A program made the translations under genes and the position numbers. A model generated the notes under the pieces. It ran no database searches, was not told the origin of the DNA, and saw only the letters and a list, made by a program, of their open reading frames with translations. Positions 8,165 through 17,849 of a stretch of DNA of 64,000 nt are shown in pieces; the first letter of the stretch is position 1; the number at the start of each line of letters is the position of its first letter. The DNA is from Chlorobiota bacterium (GTDB lineage: Bacteria > Bacteroidota > Ignavibacteria > Kapaibacteriales > NICIL-2). The stretch spans positions 1-64,000 of the forward strand of contig JAOAGY010000021.1 in NCBI GenBank assembly GCA_026415505.1, in the 5' to 3' direction.

Positions 8165-10822
8165 ATGATGCGTTTGGTAGCGTTTACTGCGCTCGGTGCA
8201 CTCTTTGTCGTTGCAGCGAGAGCACAAATTTTTCGTCTCGACGAGCGGGATTTCCCGACCGTTCGCGTGTGGTACATACCGCGCACCGATCAAGAAACCG
8301 CTCCACCGCAACGTGTCCGCGACAACGGCAAAGACGTCGCCATCGTCGAGCATTCGTGCGCTTCGATTGCGCCGAGCACACCGACCGAAGTGACGCTGTG
8401 CCTCGACGTCAGCTCCAGCATGGCAGTCCACGCTGCAAGTCGTGCACTGCTCGACACGATCGCCGCAACGCTCGCAGAGCTGCTGCCCAGCTACCGCTTT
8501 CACGTGGTACGCTTTGCCAACACTGCGCACTCGCAGACCGATCTGGACGCAGGGCAGCTTCGCGATGCTGTCAGCCGACTGTCGTTCGGTGGCGGCACCG
8601 ACTACACCGCGGCGTTCGAAGAAGCAGCGCGCTGGAGCTCCCGGAGCAGTTGGCTGGTGTTCGTCACCGACGGACTCGATACGATCGCACCCTTGCGGAT
8701 TCGATCGCTATTCGGTCAGCGCCCGCCTCGCATCGCCGTGATCATGCTGCGCAACGAAACCCCCGACTGCCTTCGCGAGCTTGCACGCGATACCGATGGC
8801 GGATGGTTCGAGCTTATCACCTCGCCCGACGCTGCTGCCGATGCCACCGATCAACTGGCTCGACTCATTGCCGGTCGCAGGCGTCTCTGCTCGCTTCGCT
8901 ACGATGCGGTCGAAACCTGCGCCGCGTTGCACGACGTTCAGCTTCAGTTTCCGCTCGCCAGCTACGGCATGCGATACCGAGCAACGACTACAGCATCGCT
9001 GGAGCTTTCGACGTCGCACGTGTATTTCGGCGTGCCGATCGCTGGTAGCGTTCGCGATGCCGAGATCACACTCACAGCCCGCAAAGCACCGATCCGACTC
9101 GATTCGGTGTGGATGGTCGGTTCGCCCAACTTCAGCGTTGCGGCAACTGCCCCGGCGGTGCTTGTGCCCGATCGTCCGACGGCCCTCGCCGTGCGTTATC
9201 GCGCACGCGACACGAATGCTGCATGGGGCGAACTTCATATCCTGACCTCGTGCGGGAAAGAGGTCGTAACGTTCAGCGTCGGACGCCGCAACGCGCCAGC
9301 ATTGCGTTCGATGTTGCGCATGATCGAACCTGTCGGCGGCGAATTGTTCTTCAGCGGCACCCTCGTGCCAATCGAGTGGCTCGGTGTTCCGCCGGACGAC
9401 ACCTGTCGCATTCGCATGTTCGCATCCGGCGGACGCACCGAGGTGATCACCAGCGACGCAGCAGGCGGACGCTACCTGTGGAAAGTCCCGCCATTGAATC
9501 GTGCCATCGAAGCGCGATTGCGTATCGAACCGATCGCCTCGAACCGCGAAGCAATCACCGATCCGATTCAACTGCTGCCGACCGATGGAATACTTCGCCC
9601 CGTGGACATGGGACAAGCGACGATCGGTCGGCGCAAGGATTCGGTCATCGCTGCACTGATCACGAACACCTCGTCGGAATTGCCGCTCGTCGTCGAGCGC
9701 ATCGCGTTCGAAGGTGCTGCCGCAGGGGAATTCGGAATTGCGCAAGGCGTCTTTCCGGTAACGATACCGCCCGGTGGCTCGCTCGATGTGGAGCTGTATT
9801 TCCGCCCGACCGAACGCGGCAGACGAAGCGCAGAAATGTTGCTCGTCTCGCCGAGCGGATACGTGCGCCAGGTGATTTGGGGACACGGCATCGGCACTGC
9901 ACCCCAGCACTTCATCGTGGATTTCGGCGCCGTGCCGATCGGTTCGGAACGCGACGAGCGACTCGATCTCGGTCGTCGCATCGCTGGCGCAATTGCGCGT
10001 CGCGGCGATACGGCTGTCTTCGCTGCGTGGTGGGATACCGAGCATGCCGCACACCTTTCGCTGCGTTTTCGTCCCGATAGCGTGCGCGTGTATCGAGCGG
10101 TGTTTACTCTCGGCGACTCGATCGGCAGTGCAACGATCGAAATGACCGGACGCGGCATAGCGCCTGCACTGCCGTCCTTTGCAGCCGATCCGACGCGCTT
10201 TCGGACGCTTGTCCAACCGACCGCTGAACCTGTTGCTGCCGGAACGCTCGGGGTCGGAACGTTCGACGGCGTCGGATTGCTGGGAATTTATGCGCCGACC
10301 GAATCGCTGGCGATACTCGCTGGCGGCTTGATTCCGGTTCGTTTCGGTGATCGACGGTCGTCCGCATACGGGCTTGGCGTTCGATACGTGCACATGCTCG
10401 GTGACGATGTCGGGATTGCAGCCGGTGTCATGGCGGGACAAAGCATCGGCGAGCGTTCGACCGATACGACGACGATCTCCGTTGCGGCACCGTTTGCCAC
10501 AGCGACGTTTCGCCTCGGCAGAGCGCGATTGAATGTCGGCATCGGCTACGCCTTCAAAGAGCACCGTTCGGCGCTCCAGCGATTCCGCTCGGATGCAACG
10601 ATCGTGGCGATCGGCGGCGATTATCAATTCGCCGAGCGCTGGAAAATCGCTGCCGACGTGTTCCGCTTCGGTACGGTCGAGTCGCTTCCGATCGCTGTTG
10701 CTGTGCGGCATTTCTGGCAGCGACTCGTACTCGAAGCCGGCGTTCTCGTCGGGATTCCCACTGCTTCGAGTCAGAGCATGTTCGCTGCACCGCTCGTCAG
10801 TGCATTCTGGATGTTCCGCTGA
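8165..10822 (+). CDS. VWA-domain surface protein with Ig-like middle and C-terminal beta-barrel-like region
   Basis: Signal peptide MMRLVAFTALGALFVVAARA; MIDAS DVSSSMAVH and VFVTDGLDT; 'choice-of-anchor D'-like segment (LPLVVERIAFEGAAAGEFGI...FRPTERGRRSAEMLLVS); C-terminal amphipathic strands ending SAFWMFR. Confidence 0.75.
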   Translation: MMRLVAFTALGALFVVAARAQIFRLDERDFPTVRVWYIPRTDQETAPPQRVRDNGKDVAIVEHSCASIAPSTPTEVTLCLDVSSSMAVHAASRALLDTIAATLAELLPSYRFHVVRFANTAHSQTDLDAGQLRDAVSRLSFGGGTDYTAAFEEAARWSSRSSWLVFVTDGLDTIAPLRIRSLFGQRPPRIAVIMLRNETPDCLRELARDTDGGWFELITSPDAAADATDQLARLIAGRRRLCSLRYDAVETCAALHDVQLQFPLASYGMRYRATTTASLELSTSHVYFGVPIAGSVRDAEITLTARKAPIRLDSVWMVGSPNFSVAATAPAVLVPDRPTALAVRYRARDTNAAWGELHILTSCGKEVVTFSVGRRNAPALRSMLRMIEPVGGELFFSGTLVPIEWLGVPPDDTCRIRMFASGGRTEVITSDAAGGRYLWKVPPLNRAIEARLRIEPIASNREAITDPIQLLPTDGILRPVDMGQATIGRRKDSVIAALITNTSSELPLVVERIAFEGAAAGEFGIAQGVFPVTIPPGGSLDVELYFRPTERGRRSAEMLLVSPSGYVRQVIWGHGIGTAPQHFIVDFGAVPIGSERDERLDLGRRIAGAIARRGDTAVFAAWWDTEHAAHLSLRFRPDSVRVYRAVFTLGDSIGSATIEMTGRGIAPALPSFAADPTRFRTLVQPTAEPVAAGTLGVGTFDGVGLLGIYAPTESLAILAGGLIPVRFGDRRSSAYGLGVRYVHMLGDDVGIAAGVMAGQSIGERSTDTTTISVAAPFATATFRLGRARLNVGIGYAFKEHRSALQRFRSDATIVAIGGDYQFAERWKIAADVFRFGTVESLPIAVAVRHFWQRLVLEAGVLVGIPTASSQSMFAAPLVSAFWMFR

Positions 10823-10831
10823 GAATGCCGC

Positions 10832-12163
10832 ATGCGACGCCGTATCGTTTGGGCTTGGTGCATGTACGACTGGGCGAACTCTGCCTATCCGCTGGTGATT
10901 TCGACGGCGTTGTTTCCGGTGTACTTCAGCATCGTCGCGCGTGACGGAAGCTCGAACGTCGTTGCGTTTTTGGGGACGAGTTGGCAATCGGCATCGCTCT
11001 ACTCGCTGGCGATTGCCGTGTCGTATGCCGTCAATGCTGCGCTCGTGCCGATTCTGTCCGGCATCGCCGATCGGAGCGGCTGGAAAAAGCGATTCATGGC
11101 GCTGTTCTGCAGTCTCGGTGCGATCGGATGCGTCGGACTCGCCCTGTTCGATCGTCGCACGCTCTGGCTCGGTTTGGCTTCGGCGATACTTGCCAGTGTC
11201 GGTTTCAACGGTTCGCTGGTGTTTTACAACGCATTCCTTCCCGAAATCGCACCGCCGCGGTTGCACGATCGCATCAGCGCACGTGGCTTCATCTTCGGCT
11301 ATGTCGGCTCGTCGCTGCTGCTGATCGCTGTCGTGGCGGTGCTGCAGTTTGCCGATCGGTTCGGTCTCGGAAGCAGCAGCGAAGCAGCGTTCGTCCGCAT
11401 CGCTCCGTGGGCATTCGTTGCGGTTGCCCTGTGGTGGCGCGGCTTTGCCGAAGTGACGTTCCGCATTGTTCCTGAGCGCACAGTACCGGTGCAGCCATCG
11501 TTGGCAGTAGCGATTGCCAGTGGCTGGCAAGCGATTCGCCGTGCCATCGCTCGTGCTCGACACGATCGCGTGCTCGCCTTGTTTTTGCTCGCCTATCTGA
11601 GTGCTTCGATGGGCGTGCAATCGGTGATTCTGCTGGCGAGCGTGTTCGGCAAACAAGAACTGCGCATTGCCGAATCCGTGCTCGTGGGAATCATCGTGAT
11701 GGTGCAGTTCGTCGCTGCAGTCGGCTCATGGCTCTGCGCACGGCTGTCGGAGATGCTCGGAAACACGCGCGCTCTTGCCGTCATCGCTGCAGTATGGACA
11801 GCGGTGTGCGTGGCTGCATTTGCAATCGAGACACCGCTCCAGTTCGCATTGTTATCGGCTGCTGTAGGGTTGGTACTCGGCGGTATTCAGTCGCAAATGC
11901 GCTCGACGTTTTCCAAACTCATCGCCCGCGAGCCGCTCCACGCCTCGCTGTTCAGCTTGTACGACATCGCAGAGAAAATCGGCACGACGGCGGGGATGGC
12001 TGCGTTCGGTCTCGTCGTCGGCGTCACTGGTTCGCTGCGTATCGGTGCGCTCGTCTTGGCGAGTGCGTTCGTCGGAGCGATCGTGCTCATCGCGCTGTTC
12101 CATGCCAACGCACGCGCGGACGACCGCTATCGCCGCGTCACTGAGCCACGACGCGACCGATGA
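10832..12163 (+). CDS. MFS transporter, UMF1/Atg22-like family
   Basis: MRRRIVWAWCMYDWANSAYPLVISTALFPVYF is the family N-terminal signature; ~12 TM segments. Confidence 0.87.
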   Translation: MRRRIVWAWCMYDWANSAYPLVISTALFPVYFSIVARDGSSNVVAFLGTSWQSASLYSLAIAVSYAVNAALVPILSGIADRSGWKKRFMALFCSLGAIGCVGLALFDRRTLWLGLASAILASVGFNGSLVFYNAFLPEIAPPRLHDRISARGFIFGYVGSSLLLIAVVAVLQFADRFGLGSSSEAAFVRIAPWAFVAVALWWRGFAEVTFRIVPERTVPVQPSLAVAIASGWQAIRRAIARARHDRVLALFLLAYLSASMGVQSVILLASVFGKQELRIAESVLVGIIVMVQFVAAVGSWLCARLSEMLGNTRALAVIAAVWTAVCVAAFAIETPLQFALLSAAVGLVLGGIQSQMRSTFSKLIAREPLHASLFSLYDIAEKIGTTAGMAAFGLVVGVTGSLRIGALVLASAFVGAIVLIALFHANARADDRYRRVTEPRRDR

Positions 12164-13127
12164 CGATGCTTTGCTCGTCTGCGGTCAGCGCGAGCACAGT
12201 CGAAACATGCTCGGGACGGCAGACGATCACCATCCCGATGCCGAGATTGAAGACACGCCGCATTTCGTCGCTACTGACGTTCCCAATGCTCTCGATCAAT
12301 CGAAAGATCGGCGGCACTTCCCACGAATCCCACTCGATCGCCAAGCGGAGTCCTTTGGGCAGGATGCGTTGTGTATTGCCGACGATGCCGCCACCGGTTA
12401 TGTGCGCCAGTCCGACGACCAAACCGCGTTCGATCAGTGGCAGCACCGCGTGCAGATACGACCGATGAATTTCGAGCAGTGCAGAACCGAGCGTCGTGCC
12501 GAGCTGTGGGATGAACTCGTCGAGTCGGTATCTGTCGAGCAGCACCGCGCGCGCCAGCGAATAGCCGTTCGTGTGCAATCCGCTCGACCGCAAACCAATG
12601 AGCACGTCGCCATCGCGAATCGAGCGACCGTCCACGATGGCGTCTTTTTCGACGACTCCGACGATGGTGCCTGCAAGATCGTACTCGCCCTCGGTGTAGA
12701 GTGAGGGCAGTTCCGCTGTTTCGCCACCGATGAGCGCACATCCGTTTTCCCGACACGCAGCGACAAGACCTGCGATGACCTGCTCGGCGACGGCGACATC
12801 GAGTCTGCCGGTGGCGAAATAGTCGAGGAAAAACAGCGGACGCGCTCCGCATGCGAGAATATCGTTGACGCAGTGGTTGACCAAGTCGCGTCCTATCGTC
12901 GAATGCACGTTCATCGCAAATGCGATTTTGAGTTTCGTGCCGACGCCGTCGGTGCTGCTGACCAGCACCGGATGGCGCATTTCCTCGAACCGGGCGTCGT
13001 AAAAACCACCGAAGTGCCCGACATCGGCAAGCACACGACGATCGAACGTCGAGCGCACAAGCGGCTTGATGCGGCGAACCAATTCATCGCCTGCTGCGAT
13101 GTTCACGCCTGCGGAAACGTAGTCCAT
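12138..13127 (-). CDS. purM: Phosphoribosylformylglycinamidine cyclo-ligase
   Basis: MDYVSAGVNIAAGDELVRRIKPLV; SSTDGVGTKLKIA; HCVNDILACGARPLFFLDYFATG; LIGGETAELPSLY; HITGGG. Confidence 0.96.
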   Translation of the reverse strand: MDYVSAGVNIAAGDELVRRIKPLVRSTFDRRVLADVGHFGGFYDARFEEMRHPVLVSSTDGVGTKLKIAFAMNVHSTIGRDLVNHCVNDILACGARPLFFLDYFATGRLDVAVAEQVIAGLVAACRENGCALIGGETAELPSLYTEGEYDLAGTIVGVVEKDAIVDGRSIRDGDVLIGLRSSGLHTNGYSLARAVLLDRYRLDEFIPQLGTTLGSALLEIHRSYLHAVLPLIERGLVVGLAHITGGGIVGNTQRILPKGLRLAIEWDSWEVPPIFRLIESIGNVSSDEMRRVFNLGIGMVIVCRPEHVSTVLALTADEQSIVIGRVVAQ

Positions 13128-13157
13128 ACGCGGGAATGTTTCAAGAGGTGCCTTGCG

Positions 13158-13165
13158 CAAAGATA
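13158..13165 (-). promoter_or_regulatory. Putative -7 element TATCTTTG upstream of purM
   Basis: TAnnTTTG, 30 nt upstream of start 13127. Confidence 0.45.
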
Positions 13166-13210
13166 GGGCGCACCGATGCAACGGACTGCCAGAGGGGAGC
13201 ACATGAAACG

Positions 13211-13554
13211 ATGCCGAAACAAGTTCGGCATGACAGGCGGGAGACGTGATGAGATGCCATGATGAGATGCTGAAACAAGTTCAGCATGACGGCATGGGGG
13301 CGCGCTCATCGCAAAAGCACATCACCCCGAACTTGTTTCGGGGTCTCATTCTCTCTCCCGCGTCACCCTGAACTTGTTTCAGGGTCTTGGTGAGATGCCG
13401 AAACAAGTTCGGCATGACAGGCTGTGCAACAAGATGCTGAAACAAGTTCAGCATGACGGCATGGGGACGCGCTCATCGCAAAAGCACGTCACCCCGAACT
13501 TGTTTCGGGGTCTCATTCTCTCTCCCGCGTCACCCTGAACTCGTTTCAGGGTCC
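13211..13554. repeat. REP-like hairpin array 1 (8 units)
   Basis: Eight ~24-27-bp imperfect palindromes sharing GAA-CTTGT-TTC core: 13211, 13267 (reverse), 13322, 13362 (forward), 13395, 13434 (reverse), 13488, 13529 (forward). Confidence 0.93.
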
Positions 13555-14351
13555 CTCACCGGCGACCATTCGCTCGTCATGCTCCGATGGAGAAAAACGG
13601 CACCGACCCAATTGAGGAACCATTGCCAGAGAATCTTCCGATACCCCCAGCGGCGATAGCGACGCGGGGACTCGTACACGAGCAATTCGCGTGGCACCGC
13701 AACGCGCGTCCATCGCCGCACGCGGTGCATGAACTCGAAATCCTCGCCGGCAGCGAGCCTGGCATCGTATCCGCCGGTGCGTTCGAACAGCCATCGCCGA
13801 ACGACCTGGCATTCTCCCCGACCGACACCGAAGCCTACCGCTGCAGCGCTTCGCACATACGCATTGAAGAGAGCATGCACGATACGATCGCTCATCCGTC
13901 GCTCGACAGGAGCCACCTCGACCGGTGCAGCAAGTGCAGCGAAGCGAGCGTAGCGTCCTTTCCCATCGGACCACTCGGCGATCGTTTGCCAGAACGATTG
14001 CCACTCGGCTGGAATGCAATCGGCATTGAGAAACACCAGCGTCTTGCCGTGTGCAAGGCGAGCACCGTTGTTGCGACCTTCGGCGATTGTCTGCCGACGC
14101 TCGTCACGATGAACCACAACACGATCTGCAAGGGTCTGAGCAATAGCGACTGTCGCATCGGTGCTGCCGCCATCGCTGACGATCAACTCGATTCCCCACC
14201 GCTCGATTGTCTCCTCGTCGAATCGTTCCAAGAGCCGACCGAGTACGCGTTCTTCCTGCAGCGTCGGCACGACGACGCTGATGCGAATGCGATCCCGATC
14301 GAGTCGAGGCGGCGTTCGCTCCCAGACTGTGGCACTGGCTGAGTCGCTCAC
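13530..14351 (-). CDS. Family 2 glycosyltransferase (TIGR04283-like)
   Basis: ISVVVPTLQEERVLGRLLERF...ELIVSDGGSTDATVAIAQTLADRVV; ADCIP; GTG start at 14349-14351 overlaps upstream stop as GTGA. Confidence 0.82.
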   Translation of the reverse strand: MSDSASATVWERTPPRLDRDRIRISVVVPTLQEERVLGRLLERFDEETIERWGIELIVSDGGSTDATVAIAQTLADRVVVHRDERRQTIAEGRNNGARLAHGKTLVFLNADCIPAEWQSFWQTIAEWSDGKGRYARFAALAAPVEVAPVERRMSDRIVHALFNAYVRSAAAVGFGVGRGECQVVRRWLFERTGGYDARLAAGEDFEFMHRVRRWTRVAVPRELLVYESPRRYRRWGYRKILWQWFLNWVGAVFLHRSMTSEWSPVRDPETSSG

Positions 14352-15394
14352 AAACGGAGTCTCCCGATCGTGAGCTTGAACGGAAAGAGTAAATATGCAC
14401 GCGGCGGACGATGCTCGCTCCACTCGATCGCGGGCGTGGGCAGCTTGAAGTAGTTGAACGACTGCGCCAACCAGTTCAGCACGGACCCGACCGGCTTGCC
14501 CACGAGTGGTTCGAAATCCGGCAGAAGTTCGACCAAATCGAGATCGAAACTCAACACCAATCGCCGATCCGAAGAGCCGTTGTTTCCGCCCAATCCTCGC
14601 ACACCATAACCGACACCGAGAGCCAGCCAACGCGGAACATGCTGCCCGACCGTCTCTGGCAGCAGCGGTCGCAGCTTTGCCGACAGAAAGAACGTCGAGC
14701 TGCTGTAGTCGTCGATGAACGTCTTGCCTTCGGCACGTTCGGCTTCGCCGTACCAATGAGCAGGCACGTACTGCCATTTCGGCGAGACGTATTGAAGCGC
14801 CGGCACCGATTGTTGCAGCAGGAAAAAGCTTGTCCCGATGAGATCGAATGCCAAATCGCTCGGACTGAAGCCCCAGTCCTTGCCGACTCCATCCTCGAAC
14901 TCGACGTAGGTTTGATACACGATGCCCATCAACGCGCCGTACAGCATCGCATGACGATGAGCGACACCGGCACCCTGCAACAGCTCGCCGGAATAGTACG
15001 ACATGATGTATGCGCCGTAGATGTGCCCGAGTTTGTCCACTCCGCGTGCATAGTCGCCGTCTTCGATCACACGGAATTGAGCGCTCTCGTTCCAGATCGT
15101 CGCCTTCTGGTAAAAGTGCAAGCCGACCATGATACCGGTGTAAATCGTGCCGGCAGCGGCGAGCGTGTATGGATTGATGCGGCTTTCGCGCAGTGGTGGC
15201 AGCCCATCGATCGTATAGCGGCGATGTCCGGCATAGGTGAATTCGTCCCACGGGATCGCCGCTGCCGAATCGCGCGGACTCGGTGTGACGGCGACGCTAT
15301 CGGGCTGCGCATGCGCAGCGACGAGCGACACAATCGTCAGCAAGCAGATCAATCCATCACAGCGTGACAATGTCCACCTCCACCGTGACGACAT
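14348..15394 (-). CDS. DUF2279-type putative lipoprotein/periplasmic protein
   Basis: Signal peptide-like N-term; [27 protein letters not shown]...[38 protein letters not shown] typical of DUF2279. Confidence 0.75.
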   Translation of the reverse strand: MSSRWRWTLSRCDGLICLLTIVSLVAAHAQPDSVAVTPSPRDSAAAIPWDEFTYAGHRRYTIDGLPPLRESRINPYTLAAAGTIYTGIMVGLHFYQKATIWNESAQFRVIEDGDYARGVDKLGHIYGAYIMSYYSGELLQGAGVAHRHAMLYGALMGIVYQTYVEFEDGVGKDWGFSPSDLAFDLIGTSFFLLQQSVPALQYVSPKWQYVPAHWYGEAERAEGKTFIDDYSSSTFFLSAKLRPLLPETVGQHVPRWLALGVGYGVRGLGGNNGSSDRRLVLSFDLDLVELLPDFEPLVGKPVGSVLNWLAQSFNYFKLPTPAIEWSEHRPPRAYLLFPFKLTIGRLRL

Positions 15395-16718
15395 CTTTCG
15401 GGATCAACGTCGGGAAGTACGCCACGACTTCGCTCGGCTTCGGACGACCGCCAGAAAAGCCCGTCACACCAGGCGGTCCGGTGAGTATGAGCGGCACGAT
15501 TTCCTTGCCGAAACGCTCTACTGCCGCGTAATCGTGCGAACGAACACCGATGCGCAGCATGACTTCCGGTGGTTCGCCCGCAAGACGCGCCAGCGGTCCG
15601 TGACAAGCGTTGTAACCGACGAACTCTGTGCGAATTTCGTCGAAGTGCAAGCCGAGTACTTCCAACCGACGCCGCAAGATCGTATCGGCAGCACGAGCGC
15701 GTTCGAGTGCGTTCGGTGCCGAGTAGGTCAACGTTCCGAATGCGACGTATCCATCGGCATAGCTGGCACTGACTTTGTAGGTGTCGGTCGCCGGACGTCC
15801 TTCGATCCCGAAGACGGCGACGCGATCGTTGCCTTCGTCGCGCAGTTGGATGGTCGTAAAATCGGCGACGCAATCGGGAGTGATGTACATGCGTGGATCG
15901 CCGATTTCGTAGAGGAGCTGCTCGGAGACAGTCTCGCGCGTCACGGCGCCACCGGTCCCCTCGTGCTTGGTGACGATGAACGTTCCGTCGGGATACGCTT
16001 CGATGATCGGGAAACCGATCTCGGCAAGATTCGGCAGTCGCTGCCAATCGCCGAGGAAGTTGCCGCCGGTCGCTTGAGCACCGCATTCGTTGATGTGACC
16101 GGCAACGACACCGGCGGCAAGCTTGTTCCAATCGTCCCACGACCAGCCGAACTCATAGACCATCGGCGCAAGCGTCAAGCCTGTGTCGGTGACGCGACCG
16201 GTGAGAACGATGTCGGCACCTCGCTCGAGCGCTTCGACGACAGCGCGCGCACCGAGATACACGTTCGCACTCAAGAGCCGATCGCGCACCGACGAGAGCG
16301 GCTCGCCCGTGTCCATGTGTCGCATCGGATAACCGGCAGCCAGCAGCTCGTCGATGCGCGGCAGTATATCGTCACCGGTGACGATACCGACGCGCAATCC
16401 GCTGATGCCGTGCTTGCGAGCGACATCGAGGAGTGCTTCGGCAGCGGCACGAGGATTGACGCCACCGGCATTGGTGACGACACGGATGTTCTTTGCGACG
16501 ACATCCGGCAGAATTTCCGCCATCGTTTCGATAAAATCGCGCGCGTAGCCCCACTGCGGATTGCGGAGCTTTTGCTTTTGCAGAATGGACATGGTCACCT
16601 CCGCCAAGTAGTCCATGACCAAGTAGTCGATCGGACCACGACGGACTTGCATGACCGGTGCGGTGAGAAGATCGCCCCAGAAGCCCTGTCCAGAAGCGAT
16701 GCGGATGAAGGGTTTCAT
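15357..16718 (-). CDS. AtuA-like / DUF1446 domain protein
   Basis: [50 protein letters not shown]...[41 protein letters not shown]. Confidence 0.9.
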   Translation of the reverse strand: MKPFIRIASGQGFWGDLLTAPVMQVRRGPIDYLVMDYLAEVTMSILQKQKLRNPQWGYARDFIETMAEILPDVVAKNIRVVTNAGGVNPRAAAEALLDVARKHGISGLRVGIVTGDDILPRIDELLAAGYPMRHMDTGEPLSSVRDRLLSANVYLGARAVVEALERGADIVLTGRVTDTGLTLAPMVYEFGWSWDDWNKLAAGVVAGHINECGAQATGGNFLGDWQRLPNLAEIGFPIIEAYPDGTFIVTKHEGTGGAVTRETVSEQLLYEIGDPRMYITPDCVADFTTIQLRDEGNDRVAVFGIEGRPATDTYKVSASYADGYVAFGTLTYSAPNALERARAADTILRRRLEVLGLHFDEIRTEFVGYNACHGPLARLAGEPPEVMLRIGVRSHDYAAVERFGKEIVPLILTGPPGVTGFSGGRPKPSEVVAYFPTLIPKDVVTVEVDIVTL

Positions 16719-16756
16719 TCAACCTCGACGATGAATGGTCGAAAACACCAGTTGCG

Positions 16757-16794
16757 TTTGCAGTACGTCTTGAGTTACTGCAAATTTGCAGTAC
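16757..16794. promoter_or_regulatory. Putative operator: TTTGCAGTAC direct half-site plus perfect 18-bp palindrome TACTGCAAATTTGCAGTA
   Basis: Palindrome 16776-16793; TTTGCAGTAC at 16757-16766 and 16785-16794; lies in divergent AtuA/RodZ-like intergenic region. Confidence 0.6.
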
Positions 16795-16828
16795 ACCCAA
16801 CATTACACCGACGCACGCCGATCGCAGC

Positions 16829-17845
16829 ATGGAAGACGACGCTCTGCATGCAGGAGCAATTCTCCGCCAAAAGCGCATCGCGGCTGGATTGTCCATTGCC
16901 GATGTCAGTCGCCTCAGCGGCATTCGCGCGACCGTCATCGAAGCGATCGAAGCAGGCTCGTTCGACGCGATGCCGGCAGTGTACATGCGCTCGTTCGTCC
17001 GACGGTACGCACGTGCGATCGGTGTCGATGAACGCGAGCTGCCTTCGATCGAAAGTGAGCCGCCACGCCAATCGCGACGAGCGATTCACTCCCAACCACC
17101 ACCGACTACCGAATCACCGAGCAGCCGTAGAACGATCGTCGCCATTGCGGCGCTCCTTGTCGCTGCGGTAGCGGGTTACTTGATGCTGTCGCCTTCAGAC
17201 TCACCGACACGAACACCAACCAGTGACAGCAGCCAAGCACCGGTCGAAACGCTTCGTACGACGCCGAGCGGAGGCGGACTGCTCGACTATTTCGGCGCGA
17301 CGAGCGGCGACAGCATTCGCCTGGAAGCGATCGCAACCGATACGGCGTGGATGAGCGTGACGATGGACGGTCGCCGCAGCGAGCAAGTTACTTTGCGACC
17401 CGGCGATCGGCGCCAGTGGACTGCCAACGAGGCGATCGTCGTTTCGATCGGCAACGTCGGTGGCGTCGAGCTGTATCGTAACGGCACAAAACTACCGTCG
17501 CTCGGTGCACGCGGTGAAGCTGTACGCTACGTCAAAATCACTGCGACCGACGTGATCCCCAGCACGAGCAGTTGGGCACGCAAGCGGGATTCGGTACTCG
17601 AAACACTTCGCAGTCGCCCTCCGCAGACGGTATCGAACTCGACCGTGAGCCAATCCCCGCGTCAGCCATCGTCTGCCACGGCAACCTCGCCACAGCAACG
17701 GCAGACAGTGCAGCCACGGACTGCGATTTCATCCGACGAGCGTCGTCGCCAAGAAATCCTGCGGCGAGCGGCACAGCAACGCCAGATCACACCTGTTCCT
17801 CCCAAAGTGCCTTTGCCGACGCCGACAAAACAATCGTCGCCGTGA
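16829..17845 (+). CDS. RodZ-like helix-turn-helix membrane protein (HTH_25 / DUF4115)
   Basis: GAILRQKRIAAGLSIADVSRLSGIRATVIEAIEAGSFDAMPAVYMRSFVRRYARAIGVD; one TM (TIVAIAALLVAAVAGYLML); DUF4115-like WMSVTMDGRRSEQVTLRPGDRRQWTA. Confidence 0.83.
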   Translation: MEDDALHAGAILRQKRIAAGLSIADVSRLSGIRATVIEAIEAGSFDAMPAVYMRSFVRRYARAIGVDERELPSIESEPPRQSRRAIHSQPPPTTESPSSRRTIVAIAALLVAAVAGYLMLSPSDSPTRTPTSDSSQAPVETLRTTPSGGGLLDYFGATSGDSIRLEAIATDTAWMSVTMDGRRSEQVTLRPGDRRQWTANEAIVVSIGNVGGVELYRNGTKLPSLGARGEAVRYVKITATDVIPSTSSWARKRDSVLETLRSRPPQTVSNSTVSQSPRQPSSATATSPQQRQTVQPRTAISSDERRRQEILRRAAQQRQITPVPPKVPLPTPTKQSSP

Positions 17846-17849
17846 GCGC

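Noticed and set aside
8708-11656. 982-aa minus-strand ORF (and similar long antisense ORFs, e.g. 484-1659, 43465-44616, 44911-46071, 46590-47957, 48254-49486)
   Set aside because: Each is antisense to a clearly conserved gene; protein is low-complexity R/H/D/C-rich. Openness follows from avoidance of TTA/CTA/TCA codons in the GC-rich sense frame.
13211-13554. CRISPR array
   Set aside because: Units are palindromic, alternate in orientation, are irregularly spaced, the spacers are themselves duplicated, and no cas genes are present.
14352-15251. N-terminal 300 aa of the 573-aa glycosyltransferase ORF
   Set aside because: Overlaps DUF2279 gene in another frame; true start is the GTG at 14351.
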